DNA of 64,000 nt from PALSA-693 sp963834725 (lineage in GTDB: Bacteria; Actinomycetota; Acidimicrobiia; Acidimicrobiales; Palsa-688), in NCBI GenBank assembly GCA_963834725.1, contig CAWICN010000001.1, positions 4,836,001 through 4,900,000 on the forward strand, written 5' to 3'. How positions within the stretch are numbered: the stretch's first letter is position 1; each line of letters starts with the position of its first letter. This document shows positions 1-6,938 of the stretch, one piece after another. The notes beneath the pieces were generated by a model. The model saw only the letters and a list, made by a program, of their open reading frames with translations, was not told the origin of the DNA and searched no databases. A program made the translations under genes and the position numbers.

Positions 1-655
1 CGGCCTCCTTGCCGCACTGGTGGTCCTGGTGGCATTCGTCGCCGCTCTGGGTCCGGCGCTCTCCGCCGTCCCGTTGCAGGGGCTGCGCCTGGTGGTGGGT
101 GGTCTGCTGTTGATCTTCGGCCTGCAGTGGCTGCGCAAGGCGGTGCTTCGCGCCAGCGGCCACAAGGCTCTCCACGATGAGGACAAGATCTTCCGCAACG
201 AGCTCGCGGCGGCCCAAGCCGCAGAGAGCCGCCGGGTCGGAGTGGTAGGGGACTGGTACGCGTTCACTTTGGCCTTCAAAGGCGTCCTCCTCGAAGGCCT
301 GGAGGTCGCCTTCATTGCCTTGACGTTCGGCACCAACCAACACGATTTGCCCCTGGCCGCGGTCGCCGCCGTCGCCGCAGTGGTAGCCGTCGCAGCCGTG
401 GGCCTCGCGGTGCGGGCCCCCCTGAGCCGGGTACCGGAGAACACGATGAAATTCGCGGTCGGGGTGATGCTCACGTCGTTCGGGATCTTCTGGGGGGCGG
501 AGGGGGCTGGTGCGCACTGGCCCGGCTCCGATGCCGCCCTCCTCGTGCTGGTCCCGGTGACGGCGGTCGTGGGACTCGGGTTGTCGTTGCTGTTACGGCC
601 AGGTCAGCCATCCTCTCTCGGGCTCCGGCCGGTGGCAGAAGGGGGCCAACGATGA
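1..655 (+). CDS. COG4280-type multi-pass membrane protein, 5' truncated by window edge
   Basis: The frame is open from base 2 to TGA at 653-655, so the N-terminus lies outside the window. About 218 residues are visible. They form several hydrophobic helices interrupted by one charged cytoplasmic loop (KALHDEDKIFRNELAAA). The motifs LLEGLEVAFIALTFG and ENTMKFAVGVMLTSFG match what I recall of COG4280 predicted membrane proteins, whose function is not established. The stop overlaps the next start (ATGA), so translation is probably coupled. A ChrB-domain gene and a cobalt/nickel permease follow, which hints at metal handling; that role is inference only. Confidence 0.8.
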   Translation, partial: GLLAALVVLVAFVAALGPALSAVPLQGLRLVVGGLLLIFGLQWLRKAVLRASGHKALHDEDKIFRNELAAAQAAESRRVGVVGDWYAFTLAFKGVLLEGLEVAFIALTFGTNQHDLPLAAVAAVAAVVAVAAVGLAVRAPLSRVPENTMKFAVGVMLTSFGIFWGAEGAGAHWPGSDAALLVLVPVTAVVGLGLSLLLRPGQPSSLGLRPVAEGGQR

Positions 656-903
656 CGGGGAAGCTTCGTGCCTTCCTGCATTTCTGGTATGAATTCGTGG
701 TCGGCGACGATTGGCAAGTCGCCGCCGGTGTCGTTGTTGCGCTGGGCCTCACCTACGCGATCAGCCGGACCTCAGCTCCCGCCTGGTGGATCATGCCCAT
801 CGCAATGGTGCTGTTGTTGACCCTCAGTCTCTGGCGGGCCACCAGGGGGGCAACGCGACGGGAGGGTCGGCGAGCAGCCCGGTCGGGTGGCGGCGATGCC
901 TAG
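652..903 (+). CDS. Small two-helix membrane protein
   Basis: 83 residues starting at the ATG that overlaps the preceding stop by four bases. Two hydrophobic segments are visible, residues about 22-39 (VAAGVVVALGLTYAIS) and 44-62 (AWWIMPIAMVLLLTLSLW), followed by a basic Arg-rich tail. No catalytic motif is seen and I do not recognise a named family. The position between the COG4280-like gene and the ChrB-domain gene, with overlaps at both ends, suggests one transcription unit and perhaps a small subunit of the membrane protein. The stop TAG (901-903) lies inside the start region of the next gene. Confidence 0.7.
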   Translation: MTGKLRAFLHFWYEFVVGDDWQVAAGVVVALGLTYAISRTSAPAWWIMPIAMVLLLTLSLWRATRGATRREGRRAARSGGGDA

Positions 904-1534
904 AGCCAGACGGGTGGAATCACCACCAGCTTCGAGCGCGACCGACCGCGAACAAGCGGAGCCAGCGAACACGACGATCGGAAGGGCGGACTCCGAGGAA
1001 CCGGCCGGCCAGTGGCTCCTCCTGGTCTACCGCGTCCCGTCCGAGCCGACAAGGTTGCGAGCAACCGTGTGGCGCCGGCTCAAGAGCATGGGAGCGGTGT
1101 ACCTGCAGAGTTCGTCGGCGGTGCTGCCGGCCAGCCCCGGCGGTGAGCGCGCCCTTCGGAAGTTGCGACACGAGATCGCCGAGATGAACGGCACCGCCGT
1201 TTTGTTCCGCGCCGCCGCTCTCGGCGGTGAAGCCGACGTCCGGGCTGCGTTCCAGGCGGCCCGAAACGACGAGTACGACGAGATCGTCGATCGCTGTGGC
1301 GACTTTCTCGCCCAACTCGAAAAGGAGTACGTCGCCCAGCACTTCACCTACGCCGAACTCGAAGAAAACGAGGTCGACCTCGTCAAACTGCAAAATTGGT
1401 TGACGAAAGTCAACGAGCGCGACGCTTTCCATGCGTCAGGACGCCAAGCCGTCCTCGACGCTCTCGCCAAATGCGAAGCTGCACTGGAAGACTACGCCAG
1501 CCGCGTGTACCAGGAGGAATCCCAGGCCCAGTGA
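896..1534 (+). CDS. ChrB N-terminal-domain protein (chromate resistance regulator-like)
   Basis: 212 residues from ATG 896, chosen because it overlaps the upstream stop; a GTG at 887 is also in frame. After a polar ~40-residue leader comes WLLLVYRVPSEPTRLRATVW and then AVYLQSSSAVLPAS. This is the pattern of the ChrB N-terminal domain, found in chromate-resistance ChrB proteins, which sense chromate and regulate chrA. The C-terminal ChrB domain is absent; instead the protein ends in a helical, charged segment (about 110-212). No chrA transporter is visible. A single-domain ChrB_N protein beside membrane proteins may act as a metal or oxyanion sensor, but that is inference. Confidence 0.8.
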   Translation: MPRARRVESPPASSATDREQAEPANTTIGRADSEEPAGQWLLLVYRVPSEPTRLRATVWRRLKSMGAVYLQSSSAVLPASPGGERALRKLRHEIAEMNGTAVLFRAAALGGEADVRAAFQAARNDEYDEIVDRCGDFLAQLEKEYVAQHFTYAELEENEVDLVKLQNWLTKVNERDAFHASGRQAVLDALAKCEAALEDYASRVYQEESQAQ

Positions 1535-1613
1535 GCAGAGCGTCACCTCCCACGTTTTATTTGGTGCCAGGATCGCCCGGTCGCCAGACGCATCGTTGAT
1601 CATCCGATCAGAC

Positions 1614-1643
1614 TTGACGACGACACCGCTGGACTCCTAGGTT
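1614..1643 (+). promoter_or_regulatory. Putative sigma70-type promoter of the cobalt permease
   Basis: TTGACG at 1614-1619 is followed, after 18 bases, by TAGGTT at 1638-1643, which fits the actinobacterial TAnnnT -10 pattern. It lies immediately upstream of the cobalamin riboswitch and about 235 bases before the permease start, so a transcript from here would carry the whole riboswitch. Supported by sequence fit and position only. Confidence 0.4.
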
Positions 1644-1644
1644 C

Positions 1645-1775
1645 GGTGTCGCCCCCCGGTCGTGGTCGGTTTGGGGGTGGCAGCCGCTCCAGCGAAGTTC
1701 GGTGAGATCCCGGCACTGTCCCGCAACGGTGGTCCTCCTTCGAGGGGCGAGTCCGGTCGCCTGGGACGGTCTGTC
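1645..1775 (+). promoter_or_regulatory. Cobalamin (B12) riboswitch
   Basis: The conserved core is plain: GGTGAGATCC followed by CGGCACTGTCCCGCAACGGT (1701-1730), which is the B12-box region, and then GAGTCCGGTCGCCTGG (1749-1764), the usual closing half. The upstream arm (about 1645-1695) is GC-rich and can form the P2/P3 stems; its exact edges are uncertain. Cobalamin riboswitches typically shut off B12 synthesis or cobalt/B12 uptake genes when adenosyl- or methylcobalamin is plentiful. This one stands before a NiCoT permease, which argues that the permease's physiological cargo is cobalt. Confidence 0.92.
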
Positions 1776-1845
1776 CGACGAACAGCAGTCCTCGGATGAA
1801 GGGCGGTTCGTGCGGGCACCGGGCCCGGTGGTCGCAAGGGCTCTC

Positions 1846-1874
1846 TTCGTCCTCCGGAAACTCAGGAGGATGAA
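1846..1874 (+). promoter_or_regulatory. Shine-Dalgarno-sequestering hairpin (riboswitch expression platform)
   Basis: TTCGTCCTCC (1846-1855) can pair with GGAGGATGAA (1865-1874) over ten base pairs with one G-U pair and a 9-base loop. The 3' arm contains AGGAGG (1864-1869), the ribosome binding site of the permease whose best-spaced ATG is at 1879. This is the standard layout for translational control by a cobalamin riboswitch in actinobacteria. Confidence 0.75.
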
Positions 1875-1878
1875 AAAG

Positions 1879-3045
1879 ATGCGGGCAGGTAGTGGTCACA
1901 ATCCACCTGTGCTGCTGCGAGCGCGAGGCGTTCGCCGCTCGCTTCACGGGGATGAGTGGGGCCGCCTGGCCGTCATGTTCTCGGTCATCCTGGCCGTCAA
2001 CGCCGCCGGCTGGCTGGTCTACGTGCTGGTGGTCATGCCCCATCACATCGACTACCACGGCTATGGCGGCAGCAAGGGTCTTGGCGTCGGGCTCGGTGTC
2101 GCCATCACCGCCTGGTTCCTCGGTTTCCGGCACGCCTTCGACGCCGACCACATCTCCTGCATCGACAACACCACCCGCAAACTCATGGCCGATGGCAAAC
2201 GACCGCTCGCATCAGGGTTCTTCTTTTCCCTTGGCCACTCCAGCGTCATCGTTGGGGTTGGCGTCGGTATCACCTTCGCCGCCCGCGCCGTATTCGGCGC
2301 CGTGGTCAACCCGTCATCCACCTACGAGACAGCCGGCGGCACCGCCGGCACCGTGCTCTCCGCCAGCTTCTTGTACCTCATAGCGCTGCTCAACCTCATC
2401 GTCCTCTTCGGAATCTTCAAGGTGTTCCGCGAGATGCGCCGAGGAACCTACGACGAAGCCGAGCTCGAAGCCCAGCTGCAAGCCCGCGGCCTCATGTACC
2501 GGTTCTTCGGGCGGTTCATGAGGTCTATCAACCACACCTGGCAGCTCTACTTCGTCGGACTGGTCTTCGGCATCGGTTTCGACACGGCCACCGAGGTGGT
2601 CCTCCTGGCCGCGACCGCGTATGCCGCCATCCAGGGCCTGCCCTACTACGCGGTCTTGGCCCTGCCTGCACTGTTCTCTGGCGGCCTCATGTTCTTCGAC
2701 ACCCTCGACGGCTGTTTCATGAACTTCGCCTACGGCTGGGCCTTCGCCAAACCAGTCCGCAAAGTGTACTACAACCTCGTGATCACCGGTCTCTCCATCG
2801 GCGCCGCGTTCATCATCGGCACGATCGAGATCCTCGGGGTCCTCACGGCCGAAGTTCACCTCCACGGCACCTTCTGGGACACCGTGGCGAACTTCAACAT
2901 CAACGTCGCCGGCTTCTGCATTGCCGCCCTGTTTGTGCTGGTCTGGGTCGTGGCCCTCGCCTACTGGCGGTGGGGCAACGTCGAAACCCGATGGAGTTCT
3001 ACCGTCACCGCGGCTGACCCCGAAATGTTGACTGGCGCGAGTTGA
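1879..3045 (+). CDS. NiCoT-family (HoxN/NixA) cobalt/nickel permease
   Basis: 388 residues. The frame is open further upstream, but that stretch is the riboswitch. ATG 1879 has AGGAGG nine bases away, whereas ATG 1870 abuts it. About eight membrane segments are visible. The family signature HAFDADHI (residues 85-92, the metal-binding His-X4-Asp-His helix) is present, followed by FFFSLGHSSVIVGVGV, GIGFDTATEV and FFDTLDGCFM, all NiCoT hallmarks. It imports Co2+ or Ni2+ through the inner membrane; cobalamin control favours cobalt. Its 3' end overlaps the convergent TPR gene by 41 bases. Confidence 0.93.
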   Translation: MRAGSGHNPPVLLRARGVRRSLHGDEWGRLAVMFSVILAVNAAGWLVYVLVVMPHHIDYHGYGGSKGLGVGLGVAITAWFLGFRHAFDADHISCIDNTTRKLMADGKRPLASGFFFSLGHSSVIVGVGVGITFAARAVFGAVVNPSSTYETAGGTAGTVLSASFLYLIALLNLIVLFGIFKVFREMRRGTYDEAELEAQLQARGLMYRFFGRFMRSINHTWQLYFVGLVFGIGFDTATEVVLLAATAYAAIQGLPYYAVLALPALFSGGLMFFDTLDGCFMNFAYGWAFAKPVRKVYYNLVITGLSIGAAFIIGTIEILGVLTAEVHLHGTFWDTVANFNINVAGFCIAALFVLVWVVALAYWRWGNVETRWSSTVTAADPEMLTGAS

Positions 3046-6000
3046 CACCGATCCCATTTCTCATGGACGTAATCTGGGTGCGGGTGGCCAGGGTGTCGGG
3101 ATGGTCGTTGCCGAGCACCCGCACCAGGTCGGGTAACACGTTCTCGAGCAGCTGCAGCGCCCGCTTGTCGTTACCGGCCCGGCCTACCCAGGATGGGATG
3201 TTTTTGCGGGTGGCCAGCGTGTCAGGGTGGTCGGTGCCGAGCACCCGGACCTGGTCTTTTAACAGATCCTTATACAGCTGCAAGGCGCGGATGGGGTCAC
3301 CGGCTTGGCCGGCCCACGCCGCGATGTTCCCCCGGGTCGCCAGTGTCTTGGGATGAGCAAGGCCGAGCACCCGGACCATGTCCGGCAACAGGGCTTCGAA
3401 CAGGTGCAGCGCCCGCGTCGCGTTTCCGGCCCGGCCAATCCAGGAGGCGATGCTGACGCGGGTGGCCAGCGTGTCAGGGTGGTCGGTGCCGAGCACCCGG
3501 ACCTGGTCGACTAACAGATCCTCATACAGCTGCACGGCCCGGCTGGGGTCACCGGCCTGGCCAGTAGAGGCCGCGATGTTCCCCCGGGTCGCCAGAGTTT
3601 GGGGATGGTCGGGGCCGAGAATCCGGACGGCGCCCGGCAACAGAGCTTCGTACAGTTGCCGCGCCCGTTGACCAACGCTGATCTGGGCCGTCCGAAAGGC
3701 GATGTGATCGCGGGTAGCCAGCGTCAAAGGATGAATGTGCCCTAAGACCCTGCTCTGTCGGGGTAAGAGATCCTCATACAGCTGCAGAGCCCGCCCGGGA
3801 TTACCGGCGTGGCCGGTCCAGGCTGCGATGCTGTCCCGGGTAGCCAGAGTGTGGGGATGATCAGGGCCGAGCACCGGGACAATCTCCCGCAAGAGGGCTT
3901 CGGACAGCTGCCGCGCCCGCTCCGCATCTCCGGCCCGGCCAACCCAGGAGGCGATGCTGTTGCGGGTGGCCAGCGTGTCAGGGTGGTCCGTGCCGAGCAC
4001 CCGGACCTGGTCGGCCAGCAGATCCTCGTACAGCTGCACAGCTCGGCTGGGGTCACCGGTCTGGCCGGTCCAGGCCGCGATGTTCCCCCTGGTAGCCAAG
4101 GTGTGGGGATGATCGGCACCGAGAATCCGGACTGCGTCCGGCAGGAGCGCTTTGTACAGGTGCAGCGCCCGTGTGCCAACGCCGATCTGGGCTGTCCGCA
4201 GGGCGACGTTGTTGCGGGTAGCCAGCGTCAAAGGATGATCGGGGCCGAGCACCCGGATTTGTCGGGATAGTAGATCTTTATACAGCTGCACGGCTCGGCT
4301 GGGGTCGCCCGCCTGGCCGGTCCAGGTTGCGAGGCTGTCCCGGATAGCCAGGGTGTCGGGATCATCATCACCGAGCACCCGAAGCTGGTCGGCCAACAGC
4401 GCGTCAAACAGCTGAACCGCTCTGCGAGCGTTGCCGGTCAGCCCGGCCAGGTTGGCGATGTCAGCGCGTAAGGCGAGCGTTCCGTTGTTCTCGGCACCCC
4501 GCACCCGGATGAAGTCGGGTAAGAGATCTTCGAACAGGCGGAGCGCCCGCCACGCGTCTCCCGTCCTCGCAACACAGGTTGCAAGGTCGTACCGGATGTG
4601 AAGCGTCTCAGGATGGTCTGGACCTGAGAGATGTTCGATATGGGTCATAGCCAGCGATTGGTGCCGAAGGGCATCGTGCCAATTCTCGATTCTTTGATAG
4701 AGCTTGGCCAAGGTGAGGTGGAGTCGGAGGTCCTCCGAATTTTCGCTGGGGGTGTTAGCGAGATCACGTTCGAGAAGAGTTATGGCGATGCCATAGTCGG
4801 CGGCGCGGTCGTGTGGGAGCGTCATCACTTGCTCGGCCAGCTGCCGAAGGCCCGAACCGTCGGGCAGAGCAAAGAGTGGTGCGAGTGCGCTCAGTGTGGC
4901 CATGTAAGCCTCAGCGCGAGCGGCGGCGGCTGCGAACTGTAGGCGCCACTCAAGGGCAGCGGTACCGAGACAATCGGGATCGAGCCGTGGCAACAGGGCA
5001 GTACCAGCGGCGAGGCCATGACCACGGGTCGCGGAGTTTTGTAACAGACAGATCGTCGCCCATAGTTGCGCCTCAACGTCAAAGACAGCCGCGTTGTCCG
5101 GATCTACCACCTCCAGGGCCAGACCCGCTACTGCACCAGAAGCGTTCCCCACAACGGCCAGGGCAAAGGTGACTGCAGCCAGTCGCTGGAGGCTGGACCG
5201 GCTGGCGCCGGTGTGCATGGCCATGGCCGTCGTGCGGGTAGCCAGGTCACCGGCTGCTTGAAGGTCCCCGGTTCCGCTGAGCAAGGCCACGAACTCCGTT
5301 ACAAGCTCAAGCGTCGGCGCGGTTAGGGGCAGGTCCTCGCTATCGATCAAGGCCGGGATGGGGCGTAAGAGCCCCACTTTGCTTACCCAGTCAGTAGTGC
5401 GATCTCTGATCAGAGTGGATGCGACTGCGGCGATCGCTTGGGCCATAGCCAATCGATCCTCGACGGCAAGCACGTGCTCGCAGAGTTCGGCTCGTTTGGC
5501 TGGATCAGCGAGTCGGACAATGCCGCCTGACCGTGTCAATCGGCCCGCAGCGGAGTCGGTCCTCAGCACGGCCAGGGCGGCCGCCAACTGCTGCTCGTGG
5601 ATTTCTCCGCCCGACCAGGCCACGATGATTTCAGCATTGGATGGAGGGCCTACTGGCAGAGCCGAGATCACCAGCCGGTCAACCTCCAACACGGGCTCGG
5701 TACAGCCAGAAACCGCTTCTGCCCGGGAGTGGTGCAGGACCGTGTAGATGTCACTGAACGTTCGCGTCTTCTCCGCGAGGCGGTTGGTCGCGCTTGATGG
5801 CCACTGCGGCACGGAGCGCGTGATCACATCTCTCCGGGCAACGAGGTCCATGCTGGCGTCGGGCACGCCAATCGATCTCAAGCCCTCGGCCAGCACAGAC
5901 GGCGAAGGCAGGTGTTCAAGGCGAGTGGCGAGGTCGCTGCTCGGATCGGCGACAAGCACAGCCAGGGCCTGACCCCTGAAGCGATCCACCAACCCGGTCA

Positions 6001-6610
6001 AGAAAGCTTCGACGATCGCACTCGGAAGCATCTCCGCGTCATCGATCTCCACCAGAACCAGGCGGCGCGTTGAGAGAGCACCTAACCGCCGGCCGGCCTG
6101 GCGGGCCCGGGCAGCCGGATTTGGAAAGAGCAGGTCATGCAGTCCAGGTTCTGCCGTCAACCCCACCGCGACCAGCAAGCCGGCCGGTCCCGCAAGCGCC
6201 GGCGCAGCCGTCAAGGCAGCCACTCCCTCGGCCAGCTGCAGGAATCCCTCGCGGCTGTCGACAGCGACAACGTCTTTCACACCCTCCGGGAGGCGATGGG
6301 GGGCACCCTCCGGGAGTCGATGGGGGGCACCCTCCGGGAGGCGATGGGGGGCACCCTCCGGGAGGCGATCGCGTCTGCTCAGGCCCCAGAGCCACTCGGC
6401 CGCTGGTCCGTCGCCTTGCGGGCAGCTTCGTCCCGACACTTCAACGCGGAGCGTGTTCGGCCAAGCATCAACAGCGCTTCCCAATCGACTCAGCAGGGAC
6501 GTGCGACCCCAACCTGGCGGAACGGGAACGACGACGACCCGGCTACCAATAGCTCTGGTCGCGACGTCCTCCGCCCATTCGATGAGCTCCTCGAGCACGT
6601 GGTCAAACAT
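3005..6610 (-). CDS. STAND-like P-loop protein with about 13 TPR units
   Basis: 1201 residues from the ATG at 6608-6610; the frame stays open to 6784, but the recognisable protein begins at MFDHVLEELIEWAEDVA. Residues 25-40 (VVVVPVPPGWGRTSLL) look like a P-loop in which Arg replaces the usual Lys. RRLVLVEIDDAEML reads as Walker B. A middle region of helices follows, then about 13 TPR units of 42 residues (3092-4729) with the period LATRxxIAxxxGxAGDxxRAxxL and RVLGxDHPxT, as in kinesin-light-chain-type TPRs. I recall similar actinobacterial proteins without assigned function. The architecture suggests a signalling NTPase scaffold, possibly in conflict or regulation. It has no obvious operon partner. 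Confidence 0.8.
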   Translation of the reverse strand: MFDHVLEELIEWAEDVATRAIGSRVVVVPVPPGWGRTSLLSRLGSAVDAWPNTLRVEVSGRSCPQGDGPAAEWLWGLSRRDRLPEGAPHRLPEGAPHRLPEGAPHRLPEGVKDVVAVDSREGFLQLAEGVAALTAAPALAGPAGLLVAVGLTAEPGLHDLLFPNPAARARQAGRRLGALSTRRLVLVEIDDAEMLPSAIVEAFLTGLVDRFRGQALAVLVADPSSDLATRLEHLPSPSVLAEGLRSIGVPDASMDLVARRDVITRSVPQWPSSATNRLAEKTRTFSDIYTVLHHSRAEAVSGCTEPVLEVDRLVISALPVGPPSNAEIIVAWSGGEIHEQQLAAALAVLRTDSAAGRLTRSGGIVRLADPAKRAELCEHVLAVEDRLAMAQAIAAVASTLIRDRTTDWVSKVGLLRPIPALIDSEDLPLTAPTLELVTEFVALLSGTGDLQAAGDLATRTTAMAMHTGASRSSLQRLAAVTFALAVVGNASGAVAGLALEVVDPDNAAVFDVEAQLWATICLLQNSATRGHGLAAGTALLPRLDPDCLGTAALEWRLQFAAAAARAEAYMATLSALAPLFALPDGSGLRQLAEQVMTLPHDRAADYGIAITLLERDLANTPSENSEDLRLHLTLAKLYQRIENWHDALRHQSLAMTHIEHLSGPDHPETLHIRYDLATCVARTGDAWRALRLFEDLLPDFIRVRGAENNGTLALRADIANLAGLTGNARRAVQLFDALLADQLRVLGDDDPDTLAIRDSLATWTGQAGDPSRAVQLYKDLLSRQIRVLGPDHPLTLATRNNVALRTAQIGVGTRALHLYKALLPDAVRILGADHPHTLATRGNIAAWTGQTGDPSRAVQLYEDLLADQVRVLGTDHPDTLATRNSIASWVGRAGDAERARQLSEALLREIVPVLGPDHPHTLATRDSIAAWTGHAGNPGRALQLYEDLLPRQSRVLGHIHPLTLATRDHIAFRTAQISVGQRARQLYEALLPGAVRILGPDHPQTLATRGNIAASTGQAGDPSRAVQLYEDLLVDQVRVLGTDHPDTLATRVSIASWIGRAGNATRALHLFEALLPDMVRVLGLAHPKTLATRGNIAAWAGQAGDPIRALQLYKDLLKDQVRVLGTDHPDTLATRKNIPSWVGRAGNDKRALQLLENVLPDLVRVLGNDHPDTLATRTQITSMRNGIGVNSRQSTFRGQPR
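3344..4351 (-). repeat. Higher-order duplication of four TPR units (two 504-bp blocks)
   Basis: TPR units can be numbered from the N-terminus. Units 4-7 (3848-4351) and 8-11 (3344-3847) run in the same order. Unit 5 and unit 9 share RTAQIxVG; units 6 and 10 share TGQxGDPSRAVQLYEDLL; units 7 and 11 share ASWxGRAG. The last two units (12, 13; 3092-3343) repeat the 6/7 pair again. This shows recent block duplication within the array. Confidence 0.75.
6281..6369 (-). repeat. 24-bp in-frame minisatellite inside the STAND-like gene
   Basis: Units start at 6281, 6305, 6329 and 6353 (the last partial). On the minus strand they encode an 8-residue repeat, RLPEGAPH, at about residues 81-110, shortly after the P-loop. 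Because 24 is a multiple of three, copy number can change without breaking the frame. Confidence 0.9.
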
Positions 6611-6938
6611 GGATTCGAACCGTCTCCGGTTTCGTGATTGCTGGGGCCATTGGGTGACCGTCCCAGAGACGGCTTGGTTCCGACGGTAGCGGAGACCCTG
6701 GGTGACAGGCCCGTAGCACCCGCCGGGCGGCGGGCCTAACCGGAAATCAGGCGCTGCTGCGCCGTCCCGTGCCCAGGGTGACACGCCATGCCGATCCGGT
6801 GGAATCGGGGACCAGGGACATTCGCGAACGTCCAGCTAGAGGTCAGTTTCTGCTGACCGGTGGCAACGGTCCGCATCAGCCGCTCCACGGTGCGGCGGGC
6901 CAGCCGGATGCCGTCTCGCTTCAGCTGGGCTGGCGTCG
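6611..6938. other. Intergenic stretch, no gene seen
   Basis: This lies between the start of the STAND-like gene and the end of the membrane-protein gene, both on the minus strand. It presumably carries the promoter of the STAND-like gene. I see no convincing -35/-10 pair, terminator hairpin or conserved short frame. Confidence 0.5.

Noticed and set aside
1702..1878. Longer start for the cobalt permease
   Set aside because: The extra codons are the riboswitch core and the Shine-Dalgarno hairpin; ATG 1879 has proper spacing.
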